Source: Defluviitaleaceae bacterium
GTDB lineage: Bacteria > Bacillota > Clostridia > Lachnospirales > WQUN01
Assembly: GCA_009780185.1 (NCBI GenBank)
Contig: WRAN01000005.1
Coordinates: 62,001-126,000 of the forward strand
DNA length: 64,000 nt
Reading direction: 5' to 3'
The position numbers and the translations under genes were made by a program. Below, in pieces: positions 1 to 10,594 of this stretch (positions within the stretch are counted from its first letter, which is position 1; every line of letters starts with the position of its first letter). The notes beneath the pieces are model-generated. The model saw only the letters and a program-made list of their open reading frames with translations. It searched no databases and was not told the DNA's origin.

Positions 1-409
1 GCCCGACGGCTTTAAGCATAGCCTTTGCCGACGCTATTCGCTTTCGCTTAGGCACCTTACGGAAAATAAGAGGTAGCGTAACATTTTCTAGTGCGGACAA
101 TGTCGCAAGCAGATTATACGACTGAAATACAAACCCTACATATCGCTGGCGATAAAGGGCCAGTTGTGTCTCATTAAGGGCCTCTAAAGGCTTCCCTTTA
201 AACATAATACTGCCAGAAGTAGGCTTCTCAAGCCCAGCCAGGAGGTTAAGTAAAGTAGATTTACCTGAGCCGGATGTCCCAAGGAGGCAATAAATCTTTC
301 CCTTTTCAAATGAAAGTGTAATATCCTCCAAAGCTACAATCCGCTCTTCCCCCATACGGTAAACCTTGCGTACATTCTTTAAATCGAACAATACTTCCAG
401 TATGTTCAC
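1..409 (-). CDS. ABC transporter ATP-binding protein, MacB/LolD-like (partial, runs off window)
   Basis: Reverse-strand translation from a GTG at 409 gives VNILEVLFDLKNVRKVYRMGEERIVALEDITLSFEKGKIYCLLGTSGSGKSTLLNLLAGLEKPTSG..., with Walker A GTSGSGKST and Q-loop VFQSYNL; open to the window edge. Confidence 0.85.
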   Translation of the reverse strand, partial: MNILEVLFDLKNVRKVYRMGEERIVALEDITLSFEKGKIYCLLGTSGSGKSTLLNLLAGLEKPTSGSIMFKGKPLEALNETQLALYRQRYVGFVFQSYNLLATLSALENVTLPLIFRKVPKRKRIASAKAMLKAVG

Positions 410-430
410 CCCCTAATATCACTTAAATAT

Positions 431-488
431 AAAAACGCCTGATACAAGCCTTTGTTCCAATATCAAAAGCAGTTTACCAGGCGTTTGT
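431..488. terminator. Inverted repeat (AAACGCCTG...CAGGCGTTT), possible terminator
   Basis: Inverted repeat in the gap between the ABC ATPase start and the transglutaminase gene end; long loop. Confidence 0.35.
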
Positions 489-530
489 TATGAAATTGTT
501 ATGGAATTGCTAATCTTTTATTAACTATAT

Positions 531-3242
531 CTAGCTATATATTGCCCCAATTTGCCGAATATATCGCAGATACCAGAAATTGGGCCGCTTATTCTCTCTT
601 CGAAGATAATCCACCATATCGTGATAGCTATCCTCCATAAGACTGCGTTCAGCATCAGAAAGCTCGTTGCTTCCAAATCGAGCCTTGTAATAAATGTTTA
701 CCAAATCTTTAAGCAGTACCGAATCACTTTTAAACGCAAATCTCCGTCCCATTCGCTGCCCATAGGCAAATGGAGTTTCTGTAGCTTCTTTAGTGGTAGT
801 GCAATGGGACGATATATCTAAAATCCCTTTAAAATACACAGCTATCTGTTGATTGATAGGAAGCTTATGCACTTTTTTCGCCCTCACTACAATCATAGTA
901 TATCGCGTGAATATAAATAATAATCCAAGGCCAATGGTGCTGCCAAGTACAATAAGGACAATATTCCGTAATTGGGCAATATTTATCGTTCTTCCTGCCG
1001 TAGGGGGTGGCACATCTACGTCAGGATTAGTAAATATATTGCCACCTAGTCCGCCAGTTGTCATATCTATTGGAAACTCATCTTCCCACCATTCCCACCA
1101 CTCGTTCATATGCCAATCCGGGTTTATTCCCCCGGTAGGAGGTGGAAGACCAGGATCATTGAAAAACGCATAAGGAGCTGTGGCCTCAACAATAAGCCAT
1201 CCAAACCCTTCAAGATAAACTTCAACCCAAGCATGAGCCATCATATTAGTAACAACAAAAACAGCTATTTCCGTCTCAGCTGGCGGCAATAAAAACCCCT
1301 CAACATAGCGAGAAGGCACCCCGGCAATACGGCTCATTATAGCCATTGCTGTAGCATAATAGGTGCAATACCCTTCCTGACCTACAAAAAGGAAGTGGTC
1401 TACAAAACAAACGCCATCTAGCACAGGCTGGGTATTAAGCGTATAAGGAAACTGGATAAGATAATCTCGGATAGCCATAATTTTCTCAAAATCCGTATCC
1501 AGGCCATAAATAATCTCAGCTACCAAATCGTGAACCCTTTGCGGCACAATTTCTGGCACATACATAAAATGCTCTCTTACACTCTCGGCATACATCGAAA
1601 GCACATCACGAGAAAATACGTCTAGCATAGCCAGAAGCTCTGCATGTGTGTCCATATACGCAAGCTCCCTGGTAGGACTTTGATGTGCAAAGCCTTCGAA
1701 TACCGCGTTTATATCACTGGCGCTTACCTCTAAATCATCAAAGGTAATAATCCCGGTAATATTTTCATTCAACATGGCACTAGTTAGAACCCTAATGTCA
1801 ATTATAGGCTGAGGCTCGCGCGTTTCGTGTATTCCCTGGGTGGAAGCATTTAAGAGCTCCTCAATAAAAGTCAGACGTGGGTTAACATTAAGGAAGTTCA
1901 TAGAATACTGTGTGCCTCTTGCCATAAACCCAGGTGCACGCATATCTCCAGAAGGATCAAAAGCCAAAGTAGGCAAATAATCCGGCCCTGCAGCGTGGAA
2001 CCACAACTGTCGCGTATTAAGCGGCCTAAATACTGTACCTGTACGGTTAGAGCCAATAGCAATTGTTACCTGATCCACAGGTAAATAGGTATGAAGATAG
2101 TTGCTTTCGTCGTAACCCTCAAGCCCAATTGTAGCAAAATGTCTGGTTGCTAAATGTCTATGGTCGTCAATAGGGAATAACCCCCACAAAAGACTGGTGG
2201 GGATAGTATCACGGTTATCCTCCAATGTAGCAGCTCGTATTAGAGCAGCCGCAGTTTCCAGCATTTCAAAGCGGCCCAGTGCCATCCCCTGAGTATATAG
2301 ATCCCCATGTTCTAAAGTGGAAGTCCAGCGATACCCTGTATAGGTATTATGAGTCGCGCCGGCAAGGTAAGTACGACCTGGCGCTTGCACCGTCATTACA
2401 TTACGGGAATTGGGTGTAACAGCCCCACCCAGCCGCCCTCCCTGACCGGAAAAACCAGTAGACTGGAAGGAGAAATACATAGGATTTGTAAGTGTATAAA
2501 TAAAATCACCGATGGAAGCCAGCGGCCCGTCAAATAACTCCTGCAAATTCCGGCGCTGGAATAAATCTGCCTCCATAGGAACACTACCATATACAAGCCA
2601 TACAAGCGCAGCACAAATAGGCCCGGCCATATACACAGCAGCAAGGCCATTATTGGTTTTACGAATCAAAAGTAAGCAAAAGCAAAGCAGAAATAATAAG
2701 AAAGAGGATGAATCCCGGGTAAACCCAGGCCCCCATGTAAAAAGAAAAATCGTTACGCCGGTCAAGGCAAGAATATAAAAGCTAAACCGATATAACATAA
2801 AAATAGCAACAGCCAGCCCAAGAAGCAGGCTAATAGCCCAAAGGACAGTAACCCCAAGATCGGGCCGATATGGAATATATCCCTGTACCATCAGCCTAAG
2901 ATCATATAAATGAGCCGCTTGATATTCCCAGCGCTCTAAGGTAAACAATATAAACAGTAGCCCCAAAGCCATAATAGCCCCGGTAATAATACGGGTATAT
3001 TTGTTATAGAAAATCACAGCAAAGAAAATCAGTGCCGCAACCCCCATGATAAATAATCGAAGCTGAGTCACCTGTATAAAAGTAGAGCTAATAATCACCC
3101 GGTTAAGTGAATAAATATATATACTGCCAACTAACAGGGTGAAGATATACTCAGTCCAGGTGCGGCTAGTCTGGGGATTAAAAATTCCAGCTGGTTTGGG
3201 ACTATAAGATTCATCAGTCTTGCGTTTCGGGTTATATACCAA
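531..3242 (-). CDS. Transglutaminase-like domain membrane protein (TgpA/DUF3488-like)
   Basis: 903 aa; N-terminal TM helices, core QEGYCTYYATAMAIMSRIAGVPSRYVEGF...HAWVEVYLEGFGWLIVEATAP, C-terminal TM; operon with DUF58 and MoxR genes. Confidence 0.85.
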   Translation of the reverse strand: MVYNPKRKTDESYSPKPAGIFNPQTSRTWTEYIFTLLVGSIYIYSLNRVIISSTFIQVTQLRLFIMGVAALIFFAVIFYNKYTRIITGAIMALGLLFILFTLERWEYQAAHLYDLRLMVQGYIPYRPDLGVTVLWAISLLLGLAVAIFMLYRFSFYILALTGVTIFLFTWGPGFTRDSSSFLLFLLCFCLLLIRKTNNGLAAVYMAGPICAALVWLVYGSVPMEADLFQRRNLQELFDGPLASIGDFIYTLTNPMYFSFQSTGFSGQGGRLGGAVTPNSRNVMTVQAPGRTYLAGATHNTYTGYRWTSTLEHGDLYTQGMALGRFEMLETAAALIRAATLEDNRDTIPTSLLWGLFPIDDHRHLATRHFATIGLEGYDESNYLHTYLPVDQVTIAIGSNRTGTVFRPLNTRQLWFHAAGPDYLPTLAFDPSGDMRAPGFMARGTQYSMNFLNVNPRLTFIEELLNASTQGIHETREPQPIIDIRVLTSAMLNENITGIITFDDLEVSASDINAVFEGFAHQSPTRELAYMDTHAELLAMLDVFSRDVLSMYAESVREHFMYVPEIVPQRVHDLVAEIIYGLDTDFEKIMAIRDYLIQFPYTLNTQPVLDGVCFVDHFLFVGQEGYCTYYATAMAIMSRIAGVPSRYVEGFLLPPAETEIAVFVVTNMMAHAWVEVYLEGFGWLIVEATAPYAFFNDPGLPPPTGGINPDWHMNEWWEWWEDEFPIDMTTGGLGGNIFTNPDVDVPPPTAGRTINIAQLRNIVLIVLGSTIGLGLLFIFTRYTMIVVRAKKVHKLPINQQIAVYFKGILDISSHCTTTKEATETPFAYGQRMGRRFAFKSDSVLLKDLVNIYYKARFGSNELSDAERSLMEDSYHDMVDYLRRENKRPNFWYLRYIRQIGAIYS

Positions 3243-3283
3243 TTAAAAGCCCCCTTAAAATTGCCTTTCATCACATCATCAAA

Positions 3284-3318
3284 GCGGGAACGCTTTCGTC
3301 ATTATCATCAAAACCGCC
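3284..3318 (-). repeat. Dispersed repeat family A, copy 1
   Basis: Minus strand GGCGGTTTTGATGATAATGACGAAAGCGTTCCCGC, then a degenerate second half CTTTGATGATGTGATGAAAGG. Confidence 0.65.
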
Positions 3319-3336
3319 TAACTGTCGGTGGTTTTA

Positions 3337-4563
3337 CTATGCAAATAGTTCTTCATCCTCTAATACCTTGTAACAAGTCACGATTCCTTCTTCCAACAGC
3401 TTATATATCTTCTCTGTTTCATTGTCAGGAAGTCTAGGTGCAAAATATACCACCGCTACATAGTGACCATTGTTTAAGGCGTTCATAATTCGCTCGTATA
3501 GGTTGGCATCCAGCCGCGATGTCATAACAATTGCGTTGATATACCCTGTAGTATCGTTTAGGGCTTGACTTAAGATAGAGTATGGACTTAAAGTCGGATC
3601 GTCTTCAAACCTAAGCCGACCTGCTGTTTGGTAAATGGTTTCAAAATCACCGGAGTTATGACCCATTACCTTATGCCCTTCTCCTGGGCAGTACTCCACA
3701 GGCATCCCGCGCTTTAGGCAGAAATCCGCAAGCCCAAGTGACATTTCTATCACTCTGTCTTCGATAATAATCTGCTCTTTATAATTTGTATCCATACGCT
3801 TGCTATCTACAATTATGGATACCTGATGCAATGCGTTGGATTGAAAATTCTTTACTAGCCACTCATTACGCTTAGCGGTAAGCTTCCAGTGTACCCTTTT
3901 AATAGAATCTGTAGGCAGGTAAGGGCGGATATCGGATATAGTGGCATAATCCTCATCACGAATATCATATCGTGATTGGGCTTGAGTCAGTAAATTGGAT
4001 GTAATAGGGAAGTTAGTCATATCAACGATTTTAGGAAGCGCAACAACGTTTTCACTAAAATTTATATGGCGAGTAAGCTTAAAAAGCCCCGTAAGATCCA
4101 TAATCTGCACAGATTTAATACCCAATTCATATTCGCCGCGGTAGTTAATCTGAAATGGAATAGTCTGGGTCACCGGCTTAAATGATCCAACATTGGTAAT
4201 AAGAGAATCCTGCATTACAACCGCAAAATCATCCCCATAAAATACAAACCTAACACTGCCAAAAGGAAGCTTAATCGGGTTAATGATATTAACTACAAGG
4301 TCTTCATACTCTTCTTTTATAACAGTTTCAGGAAGGTGCTGGCTTAGTTTAAGGCTCATTATTCCAATAGTGGCTATTATATAAGAAAGTATAGGCAAAG
4401 CGGTAAGCACTGCAAGTGACACATACAGCATCCGTTCACCGTAAAGCCACGCGGCGCCTCCAACTAAAACCCATACCACAAAATAACGAGCACGGTTTAA
4501 TCCAAGAGCCATAGGGTCTTGGGATTTTTTATTTATTCTAAATTTTGATTTAAGTCTTGACAT
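3337..4563 (-). CDS. DUF58 domain-containing protein
   Basis: 408 aa; DEDYATISDIRPYLPTDSIKRVHWKLTAKRNEWLVKNF is the DUF58 core; next to a MoxR ATPase. Confidence 0.85.
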   Translation of the reverse strand: MSRLKSKFRINKKSQDPMALGLNRARYFVVWVLVGGAAWLYGERMLYVSLAVLTALPILSYIIATIGIMSLKLSQHLPETVIKEEYEDLVVNIINPIKLPFGSVRFVFYGDDFAVVMQDSLITNVGSFKPVTQTIPFQINYRGEYELGIKSVQIMDLTGLFKLTRHINFSENVVALPKIVDMTNFPITSNLLTQAQSRYDIRDEDYATISDIRPYLPTDSIKRVHWKLTAKRNEWLVKNFQSNALHQVSIIVDSKRMDTNYKEQIIIEDRVIEMSLGLADFCLKRGMPVEYCPGEGHKVMGHNSGDFETIYQTAGRLRFEDDPTLSPYSILSQALNDTTGYINAIVMTSRLDANLYERIMNALNNGHYVAVVYFAPRLPDNETEKIYKLLEEGIVTCYKVLEDEELFA

Positions 4564-4571
4564 AGTAAGCC

Positions 4572-5537
4572 TCAGTTTTTCAATTCTGCTGTTGCCAGTT
4601 TTATAGCCTTATCAATGATATCAGTTGCCCGTATTTTCTTAATTGCGGCTTCTTGTTTCATTAGGATTCTATGCTCAAGGATATGAGGAGCCATTTGAAT
4701 TACATCATCGGGGACTACATAGTCACGACTATTGTATAGTGCCCAAGCTTGTGCTGCCTTAAAAAGGCAAAGGCTCGCCCGTGGACTAGCACCTAACTGA
4801 ATATCCGGCTGTTCTCTGGTAAAGCGTGCAATTGTTACGATGAACTTATTAATACTGGCATCAACATGGATTTGTTCCGCCAGGCTTTGGATCCGGATAA
4901 TGTCTGCTCCCTCAGCTACAGGCTGCAATTCTGCCATAGGATTGCGGCCCTTGAACCGGTCTAGCATTTTGCTTTCTTCTTTATCGTCTGGGTAGCCTAG
5001 AGATATTTTCATAAAGAAGCGATCCAGCTGGGCTTCCGGCAGCGCATAAGTACCTAAGTATTCTACGGGATTTTGGGTTGCAAGTACAATAAAAGGAGAC
5101 GGCACCTTATAAGTAAGGCCGTCTACAGTTACTTGGTTTTCTTCCATTACCTCAAGAAGGCTGGACTGGGTTTTAGGGGATGTACGATTTATTTCGTCTG
5201 CAAGAACGAACTGGCTCATAACCGCACCAGGGCGGTATTCAAATTCTCCGGTTTTTGGAGAGAAGGCTGAATAGCCTGTAATATCAGAAGGCATAATATC
5301 CGGTGTAAACTGGATACGTTTGAAGCTGCCATTTACAGAGCGGGCAAGAGCGGCAACAAGGCTGGTCTTGCCTACACCTGGCACATCTTCGATTAGAACA
5401 TGGCCCTTGCAGGCCAGAGTCGTCATTACCAAAGAGGCAGCATAACGCTTGCCTACGATGATTTTTTCTACATTACTTATGATGTGTTGCATACATAATA
5501 CTGCTTGGGCGTTGTTGGTGATCCGGCTTTCGTACAT
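4572..5537 (-). CDS. MoxR family AAA+ ATPase
   Basis: GHVLIEDVPGVGKTSLVAALARS (Walker A), VLADEINRTSPKTQSSLLEVMEE, ATQNPVEYLGTYALPEAQLDRFFMK. Confidence 0.93.
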   Translation of the reverse strand: MYESRITNNAQAVLCMQHIISNVEKIIVGKRYAASLVMTTLACKGHVLIEDVPGVGKTSLVAALARSVNGSFKRIQFTPDIMPSDITGYSAFSPKTGEFEYRPGAVMSQFVLADEINRTSPKTQSSLLEVMEENQVTVDGLTYKVPSPFIVLATQNPVEYLGTYALPEAQLDRFFMKISLGYPDDKEESKMLDRFKGRNPMAELQPVAEGADIIRIQSLAEQIHVDASINKFIVTIARFTREQPDIQLGASPRASLCLFKAAQAWALYNSRDYVVPDDVIQMAPHILEHRILMKQEAAIKKIRATDIIDKAIKLATAELKN

Positions 5538-5639
5538 TTGTGCACCTCTTCGGAATTATTTTTTTCATGCCTTATCTTACATTATCGTATCATAGGCCTT
5601 AAAAAAAAACTACCGAAAGGTTACATTTGCCTTACATTT

Positions 5640-6731
5640 TTATATTGGAGGCCCTCCAAGGATAACTGCCGCGACAATCTCAGACAGTGGTTTCATCGCT
5701 CTTAGTGCTTCGTCCACAGTATTATATTGATTTCCTACTTCCACAAACATGCTCATTGGCATCATATGGAGGCTGTAGCGGAATTCGCGAAGATACGCTC
5801 GCCTGGCAAAGCCTGGGTGGAGATAGTTGGCGGCAAGCTGTAATTGAAAACTCAAATTCAGGTTTTCTCTAAGATATGGATTAGGCAGCCATGGTACAGC
5901 TGTGATTTGCCCATTACGATTTTGGCGGCTTAACCCGTTGAAGAACATAATCCTGGCAGTGCGATTACCGTCAATATAAGTAATAAAAGGCCCGGCACCC
6001 TCCCGTACTCCATCACGATGAAGATCAATTACCATCTGTATGGAAGGGTTGTCCGCAAGTATCTGGAGAATCACCGGCTCCATACGTTCATAAGCCCCTT
6101 GTCTACGAGGGCTACCATCTACAACATCGAACTGACCCATATAGTGCATAACTTCAATGTCATAATTATTTGTCAGCGCCTCTGCAAGAGCGCGGCCTAC
6201 CCCCAGTACACTATCCATTGGGTCTAAGGGGTTGCTATCAATAAACCGTTCTTGGGAGTGCGTATGAAAAATCAAGACCTGCGGGCCGGGAGTGTCAATA
6301 TCAATGCGAAGGTCTTCGTGTAAAAATGCATAGGTATCAATATCCGATGGAAACAGTGCTGTATACCTGTCCACCAAAAAAATATTATTAACCAAGTAAT
6401 CAAAGGACATTAGTCGCTGAACATACTCTGGGGTAATGGTTATGGCAGAGGCGATAGACGGCTCTCTTGGCGGGATAGGCGGTGTAAAAACAATGTCCTC
6501 CAGGCCAATCAGCGGAAATGTTGGCAAAGCTTCTATCTCTTCTTCATAATCCTGAGATGGCCTCTCATGTGCTAAAGGCAGCCCATAATCCGCAAAAGGG
6601 GAATACGCAACTGCTCCTTCAGCGGTACGAGAAAGAAAGGACTGCGCCCATGTAAAAAGCGCTGCCCCAGTTATAAGTAGTAACCCTAATATTAAACGCT
6701 GACGAACTACCTTCTTTTTGACCATAGCCAC
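5640..6731 (-). CDS. spoIIP: Stage II sporulation protein P
   Basis: 363 aa; N-terminal TM, HTHSQERFIDSN and IDLHRDGVR motifs typical of SpoIIP amidase. Confidence 0.85.
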   Translation of the reverse strand: MAMVKKKVVRQRLILGLLLITGAALFTWAQSFLSRTAEGAVAYSPFADYGLPLAHERPSQDYEEEIEALPTFPLIGLEDIVFTPPIPPREPSIASAITITPEYVQRLMSFDYLVNNIFLVDRYTALFPSDIDTYAFLHEDLRIDIDTPGPQVLIFHTHSQERFIDSNPLDPMDSVLGVGRALAEALTNNYDIEVMHYMGQFDVVDGSPRRQGAYERMEPVILQILADNPSIQMVIDLHRDGVREGAGPFITYIDGNRTARIMFFNGLSRQNRNGQITAVPWLPNPYLRENLNLSFQLQLAANYLHPGFARRAYLREFRYSLHMMPMSMFVEVGNQYNTVDEALRAMKPLSEIVAAVILGGPPI

Positions 6732-6845
6732 CTCCTGATACGGATTTCAAATAAATTTTTACTTGAAATCCGTATGACCTTTACATATATATGTAAATTT
6801 ATCCGGGGTTTATGTATAGACACACACTGATTCATCTGGCATACT

Positions 6846-7826
6846 ATGACGATTTCGTTTGAAGGGGAGATTACATTGCTCGACAATTTTATATTCAGCA
6901 TTAACACGGTTGCGCCATTGTTCTTGGTGCTTTTTTTAGGCCTGATATTAAAAAAGAAAGGATTCCTTAGCGAAAGTTTTGTATCTGTAGGAAATAAAGT
7001 AGTGTTCTACATCGCCTTACCTGCCAGTATATTCCTTAGTGTGTATACCGCGGAGCTTGGAGACTTGTTGGATTGGGGTTTTGTGGCTTTTGCTGTAGGG
7101 GCCTCTCTTGTCGGGTTCTTTGGGATTTGGTTTATATCGGCTATTTTTATTAAAAATAAACCGATACTTGGTGCTTTTGCCCAAGGTGCGTTTAGGGGCA
7201 ACTTTGCTTTCCTTGGAATGCCACTTCTTATTAATTTAGCCGGGGAGGCAGGGGAAGCCCGCGCTGCTCTTATTATGGCCTTTGTTCTGCCTGTGTATAA
7301 TATCTGCACTGTGCTTATCTTGGCCGCATGTTCCGATTCTGCAAAAAAAGTGGGATTCAAGACGATTATCCTTACCATCGTCAAGAATCCTTTTATTATT
7401 GCCATTGCTATAGCTTTTGGGTTTCAACTGCTTAACATTAGGCTCCCTTTTATAATCAGTACTACTGTACGTTATGGGGCCAATATGGCAACACCCCTTG
7501 CACTTATATGCTTAGGTGCAGGTATGACTTTCCAGGGGTTTGATGCCAAGTTTAAATATGCACTTGGAGCCAGCCTTATTAAGGTTTTGGTGCTGCCCGT
7601 TATATTTGTAATAGTAGGATATCTGATGGGCTTTAGAAATTATGATATCGCGGCGTTCTTAATACTTGGGGGTATTCCCTCAGCTATCGCCGGTTATGCA
7701 ATGGTGGTACAAATGGGAGGCGATGGATATATAGCCGGAACAATAGTTGTAATATCTACCCTGTTTTCTGCATTTACACTTACAATTTTCATATATATCC
7801 TTAGAACTATCGGTTGGCTTCTTTAG
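6846..7826 (+). CDS. AEC (auxin efflux carrier) family transporter
   Basis: 326 aa, about 10 TM helices, AEC-like N- and C-terminal bundles (GGIPSAIAGYAMVVQMGGDG). Confidence 0.8.
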   Translation: MTISFEGEITLLDNFIFSINTVAPLFLVLFLGLILKKKGFLSESFVSVGNKVVFYIALPASIFLSVYTAELGDLLDWGFVAFAVGASLVGFFGIWFISAIFIKNKPILGAFAQGAFRGNFAFLGMPLLINLAGEAGEARAALIMAFVLPVYNICTVLILAACSDSAKKVGFKTIILTIVKNPFIIAIAIAFGFQLLNIRLPFIISTTVRYGANMATPLALICLGAGMTFQGFDAKFKYALGASLIKVLVLPVIFVIVGYLMGFRNYDIAAFLILGGIPSAIAGYAMVVQMGGDGYIAGTIVVISTLFSAFTLTIFIYILRTIGWLL

Positions 7827-7900
7827 ATTGTGCATGATACGCTATACAGCTAGCGATTTTACTGTGATATAATCAGATAATAACCATCAGGAGGTAAGAA

Positions 7901-9217
7901 ATGAAAAAAATTATAACAATAGCGCTACTGCTTGTTTTGGCTCTTGGGCTTTTGGCAGCCTGTAGGCCAGCAGGTGAGGGGAGTGGTGAAGATACAGCAG
8001 AAGCTTCTCCAGCCCCAGGTTACGACGAGCAAGACGAAGACGAAATCCCTCAAGGAGAAACCTGGCAAGGTGGCCCAACCCGTGGTGTATGGGTAGATAA
8101 TATGTATATCAACGAATATCTTAATCTACGCCTTGTTGTCCCACACGAATGGATTGTAGCCAATGACGAAGAGGTAGCAGCGCTATCCGGTTTGGGTGCT
8201 GAGCTGTTGACAGAAGTGGACGAATCCTTCTGGGAAGCGGCAGGTGCATTAACCTTAATTGATATGCTGGTAACAGACCCCTTTACAGGAATAAGCGTGC
8301 AAGTTGCATATGAGCGTCTAGTATTCCCCATGACCAGATTCAATGAAACTGATTACATCCAGCGTGCGGTTTCCGACCTAGGCGTAGCCGGAGTAAGGGC
8401 CAATGCCATCCCAGGCACCACCACAATTGGAGACTATGACTGGCATTTATTAAGATCATACTTAGACATGGCAGGCGGAACGGTAATAGGCAATAACTTC
8501 ATAACCATCAGAGACGGCTTTGTGACTACCGTCTCAGTAATACATGGAGACCTTCACGAGCCTTTGGATGAAATACTTCCATGGTTTTCTAGCCTCAACG
8601 ACCCGCCGCCACCGCCACTGCCAACGCCTACCCCGCCACCCCCACCAGAGCCAGTGGATATAGCTTTAGTAGGTGCTTGGGCATGGGAGTTTGACGAAAG
8701 CTATATTTACGAGTTTAGGCTAGACGGCACAGGACGCAGAGGCTTTTACCCCAGCCTTGACGACTTCGAATGGCAAACAGTAGCCGCCGACAGTCATCTG
8801 ATTCTACACTTTGGAATTTTCCAAGAAAGCTGGAGTTACACGATCATAGGAGATGTAGTGACTTTAGATAGCCGTCAAGACATCGGCTTGTCTTACAGCT
8901 ATGTAAGATGGGAAGGGGATTTTGTAGAATCCGAGCTTGGAGAATTTGAAGTAGACTTTACGGGACACCCACTAATAGGAACATGGGTATGGGATGAAGA
9001 TTCATCCTTCATATATATCTTCTTGCCTGATGGAACAGGCACCCGGGGCTTTGCTGGGCAGCGAAGTGAGATTTTCTGGTTTGCGGAAGATGATTATTTA
9101 TTAATGGATACCGGCGGAACGGATATAGAGTTTTGGATATTTTCGATTAGTGATGATGTGCTAAATCTTGAAAACCTGTATGATGCAACTGCCAACTGGA
9201 ACTATGTAAGACAATAA
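7901..9217 (+). CDS. Lipoprotein with Pro-rich linker and duplicated C-terminal lipocalin-like domain
   Basis: Lipobox LGLLAAC; PPPPPLPTPTPPPPPEP linker; two C-terminal repeats starting LVGAWAWEFDESYIYEFRLDGTGRRGF and LIGTWVWDEDSSFIYIFLPDGTGTRGF; SD AGGAGG upstream. Confidence 0.7.
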   Translation: MKKIITIALLLVLALGLLAACRPAGEGSGEDTAEASPAPGYDEQDEDEIPQGETWQGGPTRGVWVDNMYINEYLNLRLVVPHEWIVANDEEVAALSGLGAELLTEVDESFWEAAGALTLIDMLVTDPFTGISVQVAYERLVFPMTRFNETDYIQRAVSDLGVAGVRANAIPGTTTIGDYDWHLLRSYLDMAGGTVIGNNFITIRDGFVTTVSVIHGDLHEPLDEILPWFSSLNDPPPPPLPTPTPPPPPEPVDIALVGAWAWEFDESYIYEFRLDGTGRRGFYPSLDDFEWQTVAADSHLILHFGIFQESWSYTIIGDVVTLDSRQDIGLSYSYVRWEGDFVESELGEFEVDFTGHPLIGTWVWDEDSSFIYIFLPDGTGTRGFAGQRSEIFWFAEDDYLLMDTGGTDIEFWIFSISDDVLNLENLYDATANWNYVRQ

Positions 9218-9255
9218 AAAAAGAGCTCTCTTCGCAGAAGAGAGCTTTTTTTTAT
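9218..9255. terminator. Bidirectional intrinsic terminator
   Basis: AAAAAAGAGCTCTCTTCGCAGAAGAGAGCTTTTTTTT hairpin between convergent genes. Confidence 0.85.
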
Positions 9256-9257
9256 TA

Positions 9258-9464
9258 TTAATCCCTGCCATATTTCTTCTTAAAACGCTCTACGCGTCCA
9301 CCGGCTTCAATCAATAACTTCTGACTTCCGGTATAATAAGGATGGCATCTACTACAGACTTCTACATGGATTTTCTCCTTGGTAGAGCCTGCCTCAAACT
9401 CATTGCCGCAGTTGCATCGTACTTGGGCATTGAAATATTTCGGATGGATAGCCGCTTTCATCAT
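9258..9464 (-). CDS. rpmE: 50S ribosomal protein L31
   Basis: [68 protein letters not shown]. Confidence 0.97.
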   Translation of the reverse strand: MMKAAIHPKYFNAQVRCNCGNEFEAGSTKEKIHVEVCSRCHPYYTGSQKLLIEAGGRVERFKKKYGRD

Positions 9465-9561
9465 TTCACCATCCTTTCTGATATTAATTTAAACGCGAAG
9501 CGCATTATAGCATGGCTTGGTGGTATGCGCAAATGTTGTGGTAGAATATTGATAAATATTT

Positions 9562-10431
9562 ATGAAAGTGGGAGCGAATATGAAAAAAGTAGTAATCACC
9601 GGAGTAGCTGGCCGCCTTGGGCCATATGTGGTTGAGCACTTTGTGGAATCGGGGTATAAAGTGCTTGGCGTAGACATTGTAAGACCAGAAAACCCTAAAG
9701 CCGACCACAGAGTTGCCGACCTGACCAACCTAGGCGAATGTTATGGCTTACTCCACGGCGCAGATGCGCTAATACACCTAGCCGCAATACCCAACGCAGT
9801 ATCTACTACAAGTGAAGTAACTTTCCGCAATAATGTAATGAGCACATACAACCTACTAGAGGCCGCCGATAATCTAGGCATAAAAAAGGCAGTAACCGCC
9901 TCTAGTGAATCATCCTACGGCCTTGTCTTCTCCAAAAAACGCCTTGCCCCACAATACGTACCCATGGATGAAAATCACCCCTGTTTACCGGAAGATTCCT
10001 ACGCACTAGGAAAAATAGTAGAAGAAGAAACCGCAAGAGCCATCAACCGCAGAAACGGTATGCAAATCGTAGCTCTGCGCATTGGTAATGTAATAACAAA
10101 AGAGGTATATGAAAACAACTTTGCAGGCTGGTGCAACGATCCAAATCAGCGCTCGGTAATCTTGTGGAGTTACATTGATGCCAGAGACATAGCCACGGCC
10201 TGCCGCCTGGCGATAGAAAAAGACGGCCTTGGGGTACAAGTACTAAATATAGCAGCGGATGACAACTGCACTACCCTAACCAGTGCCGAGCTAATGAAAC
10301 ACGGCTTTCCAGAAGTAACAGATATCCGTGGCCCAATTGACGGATATCAGACTCTACTATGTAATAAGAAAATCAAGGAAGTGCTGGGTTGGAAACCAGA
10401 ACACTTCTGGCGGGATAATGTGAAGTTGTAA
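9562..10431 (+). CDS. NAD(P)-dependent epimerase/dehydratase (extended SDR)
   Basis: Probable start 9580; KVVITGVAGRLGPYV Rossmann motif, YALGKIVEE (YxxxK). Confidence 0.85.
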   Translation: MKVGANMKKVVITGVAGRLGPYVVEHFVESGYKVLGVDIVRPENPKADHRVADLTNLGECYGLLHGADALIHLAAIPNAVSTTSEVTFRNNVMSTYNLLEAADNLGIKKAVTASSESSYGLVFSKKRLAPQYVPMDENHPCLPEDSYALGKIVEEETARAINRRNGMQIVALRIGNVITKEVYENNFAGWCNDPNQRSVILWSYIDARDIATACRLAIEKDGLGVQVLNIAADDNCTTLTSAELMKHGFPEVTDIRGPIDGYQTLLCNKKIKEVLGWKPEHFWRDNVKL

Positions 10432-10445
10432 GCAGATATGATGCA

Positions 10446-10474
10446 AAGGAGGCTGTCAAGAGCAGTCTCCTTTG
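10446..10474. terminator. Imperfect hairpin after epimerase gene
   Basis: AAAGGAGGCTGTCAAGAGCAGTCTCCTTT imperfect inverted repeat. Confidence 0.5.
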
Positions 10475-10594
10475 TAGTCATGATAATATGTATCTATGCG
10501 ATTTCACAAGCACCTACAGTTGACATTTTCTCTTGATATTGTTTTACTCAATATGATGATAAGTAATTACTTTTAAAATGGAGGGAGTTATGCA

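Noticed and set aside
8050-8343. 97-aa reverse-strand ORF inside the lipoprotein gene
   Set aside because: Antisense shadow ORF of a well-supported CDS; no recognisable domain
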